Notes under the pieces: model-generated
Database searches by the model: none
Told to the model about the DNA's origin: nothing
The model's input: the letters and a program-made list of their open reading frames with translations, nothing else
Position numbers and translations under genes: made by a program
DNA from: Sphingobium nicotianae
GTDB lineage: Bacteria > Pseudomonadota > Alphaproteobacteria > Sphingomonadales > Sphingomonadaceae
Length of the DNA stretch: 64,000 nucleotides
Direction of reading: 5' to 3'
Assembly (NCBI RefSeq): GCF_018603885.1
Contig: NZ_JAHGAW010000010.1
Location: forward strand, 154,688 to 218,687
In this document: positions 41,614 through 51,271 of the stretch, one piece after another
Numbering within the stretch: position 1 is the first letter of the stretch
Layout: each line of letters opens with the position of its first letter

Positions 41614-44301
41614 TCAGCCGCTGTTGCGCAGCGCCGTGGCGATTGCGTTGATCGAGAGCTGGATGCCCTCGCTGATGCGCGGATCGGTCTCGCCGGCACG
41701 GTGGCGCTTGAGCAGCTCGACCTGGAGCAGGTTCAGCGGCTCGATATAGGGCAGGCGCAGGCGGATCGAGGCGTCGAGCGTGGGATTGTCGGCGAGCAGG
41801 TGCGGCTGGCCGGTCGCGGTAAGCAGCTGGTCGTGCGCGAGATGCCAGCCTTCGCGGATGCGGCCGAAGATCGCGTCGCCCTCCGCCTTGTCCTCGACCA
41901 AAGGCAGATAATGGCCGGCAATCTCCAGATCGGACTTGGCGAGGACCATCTCCATGTTCGCCATCGAGGCACGGAAGAAGGGCCAGCCCTGCGCCATGTC
42001 CCGCAGCAGCGCATCGTCGCCAAATTCCTTGAGCGCCTGGCCGACGCCATACCAGCCGGGCAGCATGACGCGCGCCTGCGCCCATGAGAACACCCAGGGA
42101 ATGGCGCGCAGATCCTCGATGCGATTGCTCTTGGTGCGGCTGGCCGGGCGTGAGCCGATCTTGAGGCCGCTAATCTCCTGGATCGGCGTGAGGCCGCGGA
42201 AGAATTCGCGGAAGCCCGGCGTCTCGTAGACGAGATCGCGATAGGCGTGGAAGGCGAGCGAGGAAATCCTGTCCATCGCCTGCTTGAACCGTTCACTGTC
42301 CGCCGGAGACAGGCGCTCCGGTTCGAGACTGGCGAGCAAGGCAGCGCTGGTGACGGCCTCGAGATTGATCCGCGCACTTTCCTGCGTGCCATATTTGGCG
42401 GCGATGACCTCGCCCTGCTCGGTGATGCGGATGCGGCCCTGCACGGTGCCCGGCGGCTGCGCCTGGATCGCCGCGAAGGAGGAGCCGCCACCGCGCCCGA
42501 CCGCACCGCCGCGGCCGTGGAAGAGCTGCATGGCGACGCCGGCCGCCTCGAACACCGGGGTCAGCGCGAGGCTCGCTTCGTAGAGCCCCCAGGTGGAAGT
42601 GAGATAGCCGCCGTCCTTGTTCGAGTCCGAATAGCCGATCATCACTTCCTGATGGCCGCGCGCGCGCACCAACGCGCCGATCTCGGGCAGCGCGAAATAG
42701 GCGGACATGATCCCGGGTGCGGCCTCAAGGTCGGCGATGGTCTCGAACAGGGGCACGGCCATGATCGGCGCCCAGGGCGGCTGATCGCCCTGCGCCGCTT
42801 TCCACAGGCCGGCTTCCTTGAGCAGGATGTCGACCTCCAGCATGTCCGAGACGCTCTCGGCCTTGGAGATCAGATAATGGGTGATGCTGGCCGGGCCGTA
42901 CAGGCTGTGCGCCTCGGCCGCCGCCTGGACGATGCCGAGCTCGGTGGTCGTCTCCTCGCTATATCGGGCGAAGCGTGAGCCGAGCGGGCGGTTGCTGGCC
43001 AGCTCGCGGCGCAACAGGGCGACGCGCGCTTCCTCGTCCAGCGCGAGATAGTCAGGCTCGACGCCGGCTTCCTTGAGCAGCTCGGCGACGACGCGCTCGT
43101 GGATGGCACTGTTCTGGCGCATGTCGAGTGTCGCGAGATGGAAGCCGAACAATTCGACCGCGCGGATGAGCCGCGCGAGACCACCGCCGGATGCCAGCGT
43201 GCCATTGCCTTCCATGGCGAGGCCGCGACCAAGCGTGGCGAGATCGGCGCGCAGATCCTGCGCGCTCTCGTAAGGCACGCCCTTGAGGCGGGAAACACGG
43301 GGCGGCGCGCTGCCGATCAGTTTCTCGTAAGTAGCCGCCACCCGCGCATAGATGCCGGCGATAGCGCGGCGATAGGGCTCGTCGCGCCGGCTCGGCGCAT
43401 CGTCGCCGCTAGCGGCCGCGAGGTCACGCACCGAGGCGGGCACGGCGGCAAGCTCGCTCGAAATCGAGAGTTGCGCGCCGAGTTCGTGCAACGCATCCAT
43501 GTAATAACGCAATGTCGATCCGCAGGCGCGGCCCAGCGCGAGGCGAAGCTGATCGGCCTGCACGAAGGGATTGCCGTCGCGATCGCCGCCGATCCAGGTG
43601 CCGAGACGCAGGAAACCGGGCACGCGCTGGCCGAGCACCCGGTCCCAGCGCGCATAGAGGCCGGGCAGCACCGGCATGAAGATGTCTCGGAAATAAGAGA
43701 GCGCATTGTCGATCTCATCGCGCACGAACAGCCGCTCGCGACGCAATGGGCGGGTCTGCCAGAGCAAGGCGATCTGGCGGCTGATCGCATCATCGATCGG
43801 CTCACCCTGTTCGGTCTCCGTGGCGCCGGTGTCGCGCAGCACCATGAGATCGGAAATGACGTTGCGATGATCGATCATCGACTTGCGGCGCACTTCGGTC
43901 GGGTGCGCGGTGAGCACAGGCACGACCAGCGCCCTTTCGAGCAGTTGCATGATCTGCGCGGGCTGGATGCCGTCACCTTCCAACTTCGCTACGGCGCTCG
44001 CGACGTCCGCGCCCGGCTCGGCGGCGACGCCCTGCCTGTCCTCGGCGAGATTGGCGAGCATCGAGAAGAGCATGAAACCGCGCACGAAGGCGAGCGTATC
44101 GTCCAGCGTCAGCGCGGAGAGGCCGGAGTCGACGCCCTCGGCCGGCGCTACTCCGCGCGCCCGATCGACCGAGGCGGAGCGGATATATTCGGTCTGCCGA
44201 AACAGCCGCTCGCCGCCATAGATGCGGATCACATCCCCCAGCAGCCTCCCGAGATAGCGAATGTCGGGGTTCTGGGAGATCGTGGGCCGGGGTGCATCCA
44301 T
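41614..44301 (-). CDS. ppc: Phosphoenolpyruvate carboxylase
   Basis: The 895-residue protein starts at ATG 44301; a TTG start further up would be unusual. VLTAHPTEVRRKS carries the catalytic His near residue 150, GYSDSNKDGG lies near residue 560, and FHGRGGAVGRGGG and the C-terminal NSG end complete the set. It makes oxaloacetate from PEP and bicarbonate to refill the TCA cycle. Size matches E. coli Ppc (883). Confidence 0.97.
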   Translation of the reverse strand: MDAPRPTISQNPDIRYLGRLLGDVIRIYGGERLFRQTEYIRSASVDRARGVAPAEGVDSGLSALTLDDTLAFVRGFMLFSMLANLAEDRQGVAAEPGADVASAVAKLEGDGIQPAQIMQLLERALVVPVLTAHPTEVRRKSMIDHRNVISDLMVLRDTGATETEQGEPIDDAISRQIALLWQTRPLRRERLFVRDEIDNALSYFRDIFMPVLPGLYARWDRVLGQRVPGFLRLGTWIGGDRDGNPFVQADQLRLALGRACGSTLRYYMDALHELGAQLSISSELAAVPASVRDLAAASGDDAPSRRDEPYRRAIAGIYARVAATYEKLIGSAPPRVSRLKGVPYESAQDLRADLATLGRGLAMEGNGTLASGGGLARLIRAVELFGFHLATLDMRQNSAIHERVVAELLKEAGVEPDYLALDEEARVALLRRELASNRPLGSRFARYSEETTTELGIVQAAAEAHSLYGPASITHYLISKAESVSDMLEVDILLKEAGLWKAAQGDQPPWAPIMAVPLFETIADLEAAPGIMSAYFALPEIGALVRARGHQEVMIGYSDSNKDGGYLTSTWGLYEASLALTPVFEAAGVAMQLFHGRGGAVGRGGGSSFAAIQAQPPGTVQGRIRITEQGEVIAAKYGTQESARINLEAVTSAALLASLEPERLSPADSERFKQAMDRISSLAFHAYRDLVYETPGFREFFRGLTPIQEISGLKIGSRPASRTKSNRIEDLRAIPWVFSWAQARVMLPGWYGVGQALKEFGDDALLRDMAQGWPFFRASMANMEMVLAKSDLEIAGHYLPLVEDKAEGDAIFGRIREGWHLAHDQLLTATGQPHLLADNPTLDASIRLRLPYIEPLNLLQVELLKRHRAGETDPRISEGIQLSINAIATALRNSG

Positions 44302-44579
44302 GGAACCGATGCTGCATTGCAACAGGGAGTCGGTCAAGGACGGAGTGGAGGCGTCGGTGGATTTCGCAAAATGCCCCCGAAGGTCACACGAAAGTCACAC
44401 CATCACGCAGCTTCTCCGGCCTCCCGCGCGGCATGCTCGCGATGAGAAAGAGCGGCTGGCCGAAGCCGAGCGGGCACCAGTCTGGCATGGCCGAAAACAT
44501 GTAGGACAGCAAAAAAGCTTCCCGCGCCCGACCGCAGGCGGACGCGGCGGCCAGCTGAATTCAAAAGCGCCTGTTGGGC

Positions 44580-45359
44580 TCAGGCTGGTTCGCCCCAAAC
44601 GATTTCCGTGACTCGCTGAATGATCACCTCGGTGGCGCCTTTCGCTGCGACAGCGGCGCAGAGGGCAGCATCGAATTCGCTCGCCGCTTCTCCCATTCTG
44701 GCCCGCGAGAAGGAGGCGCGGGCATGAAAGGAATCAATATAAGCTTCGATCGATTGGGTCATTGGATCAGGGTCGGTGCTTATACGACCTTGCTCGATGA
44801 ACAGGCCGCGCGCAGCAATCTCGCGCGCCGTGTCATATGGGCGATAATGTTGCGACGTGGAATAGCGGGCGATCAAGACCACCAGATCTTCCTGCCAGGG
44901 CAACGGAAGCGCGCGATTGTCGACGATGGCGAGTTTGCCGCCCGGTATCAGCAGGCCGCGGCATTTGGGCAGGACAGTCGCCCAATCCATCCAGTGAAGG
45001 CTCTCGCCTGCGACGATCAGCGCATAGGGACCGATATGCCCAGCCTCTTCGAAGGAAACGGCAGACCAGCGCAGTTTCGGGAGCTGGCCGCCGGGCAGTG
45101 CGCGTCCCAGCTCGACCATGGCGGGCGAAATGTCGAGCGCGTCGACCGCGAAGCCACGGCTTGCCAGTGGTCGCGCAAGGAAGCCCGTGCCGCAGCCGAT
45201 ATCGAGAATCGGCCCGGATGCCGGCATGAGGTCGATCAGCCTATCGAACACAGCATCGCCATAACCGGGACGGTTGCGATAGGAGCGCGCGACGTCGAAA
45301 TCCTCGAAGGCAGCACCCTGCTGAGCGCTCAGAAAGTCGGGTTTGGCGACCGGCTGCAT
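44580..45359 (-). CDS. Class I SAM-dependent methyltransferase
   Basis: The 259-residue protein has ILDIGCGTGFLARPLASRG and the acidic DALDISPAMVELGR, and a middle region AGESLHWMDWATVLPKCRGL of the methyltransferase-11 type. Substrate unknown. It sits between ppc and clpS; its start at 45359 is 19 bases downstream of the clpS stop at 45379, so it may be co-transcribed. Confidence 0.85.
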   Translation of the reverse strand: MQPVAKPDFLSAQQGAAFEDFDVARSYRNRPGYGDAVFDRLIDLMPASGPILDIGCGTGFLARPLASRGFAVDALDISPAMVELGRALPGGQLPKLRWSAVSFEEAGHIGPYALIVAGESLHWMDWATVLPKCRGLLIPGGKLAIVDNRALPLPWQEDLVVLIARYSTSQHYRPYDTAREIAARGLFIEQGRISTDPDPMTQSIEAYIDSFHARASFSRARMGEAASEFDAALCAAVAAKGATEVIIQRVTEIVWGEPA

Positions 45360-45378
45360 CTCCGGTCAGACCAATGCC

Positions 45379-45744
45379 TCAGGCATGCTCCAGCGTGCAT
45401 TGCAGCGGGTGCTGGTTCTGGCGGGCATAGTCCATCACCTGATTGACCTTGGTCTCGGCGACTTCATAGCTGAACACGCCGCAGACGCCGACGCCGCGCT
45501 GGTGGACGTGGAGCATGACGCGGGTCGCCTGCTCGATGTCCATGCGGAAGAAGCGCTGGAGCACGTCGACGACGAATTCCATCGGCGTATAGTCGTCGTT
45601 GAGCATGAGCACCTTGTAAGGCGTCGGCTTCTTGGTGCGCGTGCGGGTACGCGTGGCGATACCCAGGCCCGGCCCGCCCGGACCTTCTTCATCCTGTCGT
45701 CCGGCCATCAACGGCTGGATCCGCGGCGCGCCCATTATCTGCAT
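45379..45744 (-). CDS. clpS: ATP-dependent Clp protease adaptor ClpS
   Basis: The 121-residue protein has the ClpS core [20 protein letters not shown] and [21 protein letters not shown]. It delivers N-degron proteins to ClpAP. The N-terminal 35 residues are a flexible Gly/Thr/Arg extension. Three in-frame ATGs (codons 1, 4, 13) are possible; the first is taken. clpA is not downstream. Confidence 0.95.
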   Translation of the reverse strand: MQIMGAPRIQPLMAGRQDEEGPGGPGLGIATRTRTRTKKPTPYKVLMLNDDYTPMEFVVDVLQRFFRMDIEQATRVMLHVHQRGVGVCGVFSYEVAETKVNQVMDYARQNQHPLQCTLEHA

Positions 45745-45801
45745 GACCTAAAAATAGGGTATGGGGTGGCCCGCTGGCAAGGGCCGAACGCCGTTAAGCA
45801 T

Positions 45802-45832
45802 AAAAAAGGCGGCCTGCCGAAGCGAGCCGCCC
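45802..45832 (-). terminator. Terminator of the phasin gene
   Basis: On the minus strand GGCGGC and GCCGCC bracket a partly paired 12-base centre, then six T. It lies 24 bases after the phasin stop. Confidence 0.9.
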
Positions 45833-45855
45833 TCTTCATTCCGGATGACGTGCGA

Positions 45856-46692
45856 TCAGGCAGCCAGGGACTTCATCTTCTCGGTGACGATCGACACGCG
45901 ATTGCTGATCGGCTGCGAGATGTCGCTGGCGAGCTTGAGGATCGTTTCGCTGCTCTTGGCGCTCTCCGACGCGAAGCTGTCGAAGAAGGCACTGACCAGT
46001 TCGCTCTGGAGCTGGAAGAACTCGGCCGGGGTCTTGACCGAGGCGAGGCTCTTCATGCTGGCGCTGGTCTTCTCGAAGGACTTGCGGCCGAAGTCCGCGG
46101 CGCCCTGGCTCATCGATTCGACGCCCTTGGCGGCAATCTTCGACGATTCGACGACCGCTTCGAGGTTGCCCTTGGTCAGCTCGCCCATTTCCTCGAGCGC
46201 CTTGGACGACTTCTCCATCGCCACCTTGGCCTTCTCGCTCATCTCGGTCATCGCGCCCTGAATCCGGGTCTTGGCTTCTTCGGCATAGGTCTTCGCGGTT
46301 TCCAGCACATCGGTCATGATCGTATCGCCTTTCGTCTTGAGGGGCGCCGCGACAGGGAAGATGTCGGCAACGGCCATCACTTGAGGGGTTGGTGTTTCGG
46401 GTTTTGACTCAGCAATCGGTTGCGGTTCGAGCGACGTCGCGGCCGGTTCGACGGGCGCTTGCGCCATCGCCGGTGCCGCTTCGATGGCGGGCGCTGGTTC
46501 AGGCGCCACGACCGGATCCGCGACCGGCGCCCTGGCCACCGGCCATTCGGTCTCTGGCGTCGCCTTCACGACGGGTGCCGGCTTGGCTTTTGCCAACACG
46601 GCCGGCTTAGGCGCCGTCTTGATTGCCGGTGCCTTCGCAGCGGCGGGTACGGCGGGCGCTCCCGGTTTCCGCGACTTGGGCTTGGATGGCAT
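45856..46692 (-). CDS. Phasin-family protein with Ala-Pro-rich N-terminal extension
   Basis: From ATG 46692 the protein has 278 residues. The first ~110 are low complexity Ala/Pro/Lys. The phasin domain (MTDVLETAKTYAEEAKTRIQ to the end) is amphipathic helix throughout, with PAEFFQLQSELVSAFFDSFA, typical of PHA-granule proteins. AGGAGG lies 11 bases before the start. A second start within the gene at MTDVLE (about 46319) could give the short normal phasin. It coats PHA granules made by the neighbouring PhaC. Confidence 0.9.
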   Translation of the reverse strand: MPSKPKSRKPGAPAVPAAAKAPAIKTAPKPAVLAKAKPAPVVKATPETEWPVARAPVADPVVAPEPAPAIEAAPAMAQAPVEPAATSLEPQPIAESKPETPTPQVMAVADIFPVAAPLKTKGDTIMTDVLETAKTYAEEAKTRIQGAMTEMSEKAKVAMEKSSKALEEMGELTKGNLEAVVESSKIAAKGVESMSQGAADFGRKSFEKTSASMKSLASVKTPAEFFQLQSELVSAFFDSFASESAKSSETILKLASDISQPISNRVSIVTEKMKSLAA

Positions 46693-46715
46693 TGCCAAAA
46701 CGACCTCCTGAGTCA

Positions 46716-46780
46716 TTTGTTGCGTTGCAGCATAACGATTTTGTCTGCATTTGGCAAGTCAAATGATGCAGTGCAACAAA
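46716..46780. promoter_or_regulatory. Paired TGC-rich operator, PhaR-type candidate, upstream of phasin
   Basis: TTTGTTGCGTTGCAGCA (46716-46732) and the reverse complement of TGATGCAGTGCAACAAA (46764-46780) agree at 14 of 17 bases. The arms flank the expected phasin promoter. PhaR repressors of other alphaproteobacteria bind TGC-rich palindromes of this style. phaR is not in the window. Confidence 0.6.
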
Positions 46781-46818
46781 ACTGTCTTATGCACCCGTTT
46801 GTCGCAGATTTTAGCGGC

Positions 46819-48570
46819 TTACCGCATGCGGACGTAGCGCCCGGGAGCCTCTTCGATCGCGGTAAATTTTCCGGTGCCCGGAATGCGTGCGCCGGTCGCG
46901 TCCACCTCCGCAGCGTTATGATCGCGCAGCCACTGCATCCAGTCCGGCCACCAGCTTCCCTTGTTTTCCTGTGCGGCTTTCCGGAACGCCTCGAAGCTCG
47001 CCTGCGGGGCCTCACTGGTCCAATATTGATATTTACGCGCGGCCGGCGGATTGACGACGCCAGCAATATGGCCCGAGCCGGCGAGGACGAACCTTCTCTC
47101 GCCGGCAAAATAATCCATGATCTTCCAGACGCTGCAGGCCGGCGCGATATGATCCTCGATGCCCGCCTGAATATAAGCGGGCGTTTTGACCAGGCGCAGA
47201 TCGATCGGCACGTCGTGGATCATCAGGCCGCCGGGCTGGGCGAGACGGTTGTCACGATAGAAATCGGCGAGATAGCTGTGGTGCCATCTGGCCGGCAGGT
47301 TGGTCGTGTCGCCATTCCAGTAGAGCAGGTCGAACTCGGGATAGGCATTGCCGAGCAGGTAATTGTTGACGACATAGTTCCAGATCAGATCCTGCCCGCG
47401 CAGCAGATTGAAGGTGGCAGCGAGATAGCGGCCATCGAGAAAGCCCTCGGTCGCAAGACTGTCGACCAGCGCGATCTGCTCATCATCGACGAACAGGCCG
47501 AGATCGCCGGCCTGCGTGAAATCGACCTGCGCGGTGAAGAAGGTCGCGCTCGCGACCTTGTCCGCCTCGCCGCGCGCCGCGAGCAGCGCGAGGGTCGCGG
47601 AAAGCACCGTGCCGGCGACGCAATAACCGATCGTGTGGACGGACGGCACCTCGAGCAGATCGCGCACCGCATCGATCGCGTCGATCTGCGCATCGACATA
47701 ATCCGCCAGGTCAATGTCGGCGAGGCTGGCATCCGCGGACTTCCAGCTCACCATGAACACGGTGAGCCCCTGCTCCACCGCCCAGCGCACGAAGCTCTTC
47801 TGCGGATTGAGATCGAGAATGTAGAAGCGGTTGATCCAGGGTGGGAAGATGACCAGCGGCGTCTCCAGCACGGTCTGTGTCGTCGGGCCATACTGGATGA
47901 GCTGATAGAGCGGTGTCTCGTGAACCACCTTGCCCGGCGTCGTCGCGATGTTGCGGCCAAGTTCGAACTTGGAGCCATCGGTATGGGTGAGCTGGCCGCG
48001 GTCGAGATCGGTGAGCAGGTGCTGAAGACCCGTGAGCAGATTCTCACCACGCGTCTCGATCGTCTTCTCGACCACCAGCGGATTGGTGAAGGGGAAGTTG
48101 GCGGGACTGGCCGCCTCGACGAGACGCTGCGTCATGAAGCGCAGCTTCTCCTTCTCGTGGACATCCAGCCCGTCGACGCTGTCGGCAAGCTGCAGCATAT
48201 ATTCCGACGCGAGCAGATAGATCTGACGGATCAGATCGAACACCGGATTGTCGCGCCAGCGTGGATCGGCGAAGCGGCGATCGAGATCGGCGGGCGACGC
48301 CGTCTCCATATTCCCGGCGAGGGGGTTGGCACGGGCGAGAAACTGTTCCCACATGGCCATGCCCTTGCCGGCCATCTGCGTCTGGATCTCGGCGATCTTC
48401 TCCAGGTTGGGATGCGCCTCGAGGCTGCGGATCTTGAACGCCCGCTCGGCGAGGTCGGCGCTGCGCTCCAGGATCATCTGCTGGGCCCGGCCGATCAGCC
48501 GGGTCCAGTGCTGCATCTCCGCCAGGTCAGGCCCATCGATCACGTCCTGTTTCATCAGATGTGGCCTCAA
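46819..48570 (-). CDS. phaC: Class I polyhydroxyalkanoate synthase
   Basis: The 583-residue protein has the lipase-like box GYCVAGT with Cys about residue 317, the catalytic His in SGHIAGV about residue 501, and DHIAPACSVWK with the Asp between them. The N-terminal domain ANFPFTNPLVVEKT is typical of class I synthases. It polymerises 3-hydroxyacyl-CoA at the granule surface. Internal ATG at codon 6 is an alternative start. It lies directly upstream of the phasin gene on the same strand. Confidence 0.96.
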   Translation of the reverse strand: MRPHLMKQDVIDGPDLAEMQHWTRLIGRAQQMILERSADLAERAFKIRSLEAHPNLEKIAEIQTQMAGKGMAMWEQFLARANPLAGNMETASPADLDRRFADPRWRDNPVFDLIRQIYLLASEYMLQLADSVDGLDVHEKEKLRFMTQRLVEAASPANFPFTNPLVVEKTIETRGENLLTGLQHLLTDLDRGQLTHTDGSKFELGRNIATTPGKVVHETPLYQLIQYGPTTQTVLETPLVIFPPWINRFYILDLNPQKSFVRWAVEQGLTVFMVSWKSADASLADIDLADYVDAQIDAIDAVRDLLEVPSVHTIGYCVAGTVLSATLALLAARGEADKVASATFFTAQVDFTQAGDLGLFVDDEQIALVDSLATEGFLDGRYLAATFNLLRGQDLIWNYVVNNYLLGNAYPEFDLLYWNGDTTNLPARWHHSYLADFYRDNRLAQPGGLMIHDVPIDLRLVKTPAYIQAGIEDHIAPACSVWKIMDYFAGERRFVLAGSGHIAGVVNPPAARKYQYWTSEAPQASFEAFRKAAQENKGSWWPDWMQWLRDHNAAEVDATGARIPGTGKFTAIEEAPGRYVRMR

Positions 48571-48694
48571 TCTTGTTTTGGTGGCACCAGAGTCGACTGC
48601 CAGCTATATGGAGCTTGGTGCCTGCCGACCAAGTGCAATCATGGCAGGCCGTGTTCCAAACGCCATATTGCAATTCAAGGAGATCGACTTCCCA

Positions 48695-49906
48695 ATGTCC
48701 GATGAGTTCTACCGCATGAAGCGACTGCCGCCCTACGTTATCGCCGAAGTGAATGCGATGCGGGCAGCGGCGCGCGCGGCGGGCGAGGACATCATCGATC
48801 TCGGCATGGGTAATCCCGATCTGCCGCCGCCCCAGCACGTCATCGACAAGCTGGTCGAGGTGGCACAGAAGCCCAGCTCGCACGGCTATAGCCAGTCCAA
48901 GGGCATTCCCGGCCTGCGCAAGGCCCAGGCGAACTATTACGCCCGCCGCTTCGGGGTCGAGCTCGATCCCGAGACAGAGGTGGTCGTCACGATGGGCTCC
49001 AAGGAGGGTCTCGCCAGCCTTGCCACCGCGATCACCGCGCCCGGCGACGTCGTGCTCGCGCCCAACCCCTCCTACCCGATCCACATGTTCGGCTTCATCA
49101 TCGCGGGTGCCACGATCCGCTCGGTGCCGACCACGCCGGATGAGGATTACTGGCGCGCGCTCGACCGGGCGATGGCCTTCACGGTGCCGCGCCCGAGTGT
49201 GCTGGTCGTCGGCTATCCGAGCAATCCGACCGCCGAGACGGTCGATCTCGCTTTCTACGAGCGGCTGGTCGCCTGGGCCAGGGAGAACAAGGTCTGGGTG
49301 CTCTCCGACCTTGCCTATTCCGAGCTTTATTATGATGGCAATCCGACGCCCTCGATCCTGCAGGTACCCGGCGCCAAGGATATCGCGGTCGAGTTCACCT
49401 CGCTCAGCAAGACCTATTCGATGGCCGGCTGGCGCATCGGCTTCGCGGTCGGCAATCCCAAGCTGATCGCGGCGCTGACGCGCGTGAAGTCCTATCTCGA
49501 CTATGGCGCCTTCACGCCGATCCAGGCTGCGGCCTGCGCCGCGCTCAACGGTCCGCAGGACATCGTCCAGCAGAATCGCGAGCTGTATCACAAGCGGCGC
49601 GACGTGCTGGTCGAGAGCTTCGGTCGGGCCGGCTGGGACATTCCTGCCCCCAAGGCCTCCATGTTCGCCTGGGCGCCACTGCCTCCGGCGCTCAAGGAGA
49701 TGGGCAGCCTGGAATTCTCCAAGCAGCTGCTCACCCATGCCAAGGTCGCGGTGGCGCCCGGCGTCGGCTATGGCGAGGATGGCGAGGGCTATGTCCGGAT
49801 CGCGATGGTCGAGAACGAGCAGCGCCTGCGTCAGGCGGCGCGCAACGTGAAGAAATATCTCCAGTCCATGGGGATCAATACCCCGGCGAGCAAAGGGGCC
49901 GCGTGA
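48695..49906 (+). CDS. AlaC-type PLP-dependent aminotransferase
   Basis: The 403-residue fold-type I aminotransferase has IIDLGMGNPDLPPPQHVIDK, the PLP lysine Lys239 in TSLSKTYSMAGWRIGF, and RIAMVENEQRLRQAARN. The first residues MSDEFYRMKRLPPYVIAEV match the AlaC/LL-DAP aminotransferase-like group, which makes alanine from pyruvate and glutamate. AAGGAGAT lies upstream. It overlaps the DUF2721 gene. Confidence 0.88.
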   Translation: MSDEFYRMKRLPPYVIAEVNAMRAAARAAGEDIIDLGMGNPDLPPPQHVIDKLVEVAQKPSSHGYSQSKGIPGLRKAQANYYARRFGVELDPETEVVVTMGSKEGLASLATAITAPGDVVLAPNPSYPIHMFGFIIAGATIRSVPTTPDEDYWRALDRAMAFTVPRPSVLVVGYPSNPTAETVDLAFYERLVAWARENKVWVLSDLAYSELYYDGNPTPSILQVPGAKDIAVEFTSLSKTYSMAGWRIGFAVGNPKLIAALTRVKSYLDYGAFTPIQAAACAALNGPQDIVQQNRELYHKRRDVLVESFGRAGWDIPAPKASMFAWAPLPPALKEMGSLEFSKQLLTHAKVAVAPGVGYGEDGEGYVRIAMVENEQRLRQAARNVKKYLQSMGINTPASKGAA

Positions 49907-50406
49907 GCGACCTCTATACGCTGGGCTCCCCGGCGGTCAGCCAGGTCGCGCAGACGATCCAGCTATCGGTGGCGCCGGTCTTCCTGCTCGCGGGGACCGG
50001 CGCCTTCCTCAACGTCTGCGCCGGCCGGCTCGCGCGCGTAGTCGACCGCGCGCGAGCGGTCGAGGAATTGGTGCTGAAGAGCCGCGGCCCCGAGCATGAC
50101 CGGCTGATCGAGGAGATCCACGTCCTCGACAAGCGCATCTCGGTCATCAACGTCGCCATCTTCCTCACCGTGCTCTCGGCGGTGCTGATCTGCATGGTCG
50201 TGGTCCTGCTGTTTCTCTCGGAGCTGGTGAACGCGCATTTCGGGACGCTGATCGCCCTGCTCTTCATCGCCTCGATGATCTCGATCGGCGTCGGCTTCGC
50301 GATCTTCATCTATGAGACGCGCCTGGGCTCGCGCGCCGTGCATATCCGCAACGAGATTCTTTATCACGAGGCCGGGGACGAAGAACAAAACCGGCGGCCG
50401 CATTAA
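49903..50406 (+). CDS. DUF2721 membrane protein
   Basis: The 167-residue protein starts at GTG 49903 inside the aminotransferase stop (GTGA). Two or three helices are visible: VAPVFLLAGTGAFLNVCAG, VINVAIFLTVLSAVLICMVV and LIALLFIASMISIGVG. The conserved RLARVVDRAR links the first two. Family function is unknown. Tight overlap with the aminotransferase suggests co-regulation. Confidence 0.85.
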   Translation: MSDLYTLGSPAVSQVAQTIQLSVAPVFLLAGTGAFLNVCAGRLARVVDRARAVEELVLKSRGPEHDRLIEEIHVLDKRISVINVAIFLTVLSAVLICMVVVLLFLSELVNAHFGTLIALLFIASMISIGVGFAIFIYETRLGSRAVHIRNEILYHEAGDEEQNRRPH

Positions 50407-50498
50407 CCCGTTAACTTGTCCATAACCTCGTGTCCCATTGGGAAACGGCCAGAAATGGCCTCTTGCGCGGCATCTTAAGAGTCTCTTAGTCATGGCTC

Positions 50499-51230
50499 AT
50501 GACCAAGATCGCGCAGCACAGAATGATCAGGATCGGCCTCGCTCTGGGAGCGATGGTGACGGGCGCCGTGGTCGCGATGAGTGTCGCGCCGATGGTCGCG
50601 GCCCGCGCCGACACGAACCGCGACGTGCCGCGCCTCGAGGTCGATTTCGGCAATCAGCCCAAGGCGGTCCAGGCTCCTCCGGTGGCGCGTCCCGCCGCCC
50701 GGGCACCCGTCGTTGCCCCAAACCCCGCGCCAGCCGTGGCCAATGACGCGATGCGGCTCAAGCGCGTCCTCGTCGTCGACGGACCGTTCCGTCATGGCGA
50801 CTATGTCTGGGACGATGCCGGCGTGCCGCAGGGCGAAGTGATCATCACCGTCGACGTGAAGGCGCAGACGATCGCCGTGTTCCGCGCCGGCTACCAGATC
50901 GGCGCCGCCGTCGTGCTCTATGGCGCGGACGATTATCCGACGCCGATCGGCACCTTCCCGATCAGCCAGAAGGACGCCACGCACCACTCGAACGTCTATA
51001 ACAATGCGCCGATGCCCTACATGCTGCGGCTCACCAATGACGGCGTCGCAATCCACGCCAGCGAAGTCAAATGGGGCAATGCCACGCATGGCTGCATCGG
51101 CGTGCCGCTCGCCTTCGCCAAGCTGCTGTTCGCGCAGGCCAGGATCGGCACCAAGGTGATCGTGACCTCGGGCAAGATGATGGCCGTGCCGCAGGGCACG
51201 CAGATGACCCAGGCCGGCGAGATCAACTGA
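50499..51230 (+). CDS. L,D-transpeptidase, membrane-anchored
   Basis: The 243-residue protein has an uncleaved or late-cleaved hydrophobic N-terminus (GLALGAMVTGAVVAMSVAPM), a Pro/Ala linker to residue 85, and a YkuD domain. The active site ATHGCIGVP includes Cys199. This is the third L,D-transpeptidase in the window. The start at 50499 follows a poorly conserved ribosome site. Confidence 0.88.
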   Translation: MTKIAQHRMIRIGLALGAMVTGAVVAMSVAPMVAARADTNRDVPRLEVDFGNQPKAVQAPPVARPAARAPVVAPNPAPAVANDAMRLKRVLVVDGPFRHGDYVWDDAGVPQGEVIITVDVKAQTIAVFRAGYQIGAAVVLYGADDYPTPIGTFPISQKDATHHSNVYNNAPMPYMLRLTNDGVAIHASEVKWGNATHGCIGVPLAFAKLLFAQARIGTKVIVTSGKMMAVPQGTQMTQAGEIN

Positions 51231-51271
51231 CGTCTGGCTCGGGCGTCGCGGCTCCGCTACGGGGAGCCGTC

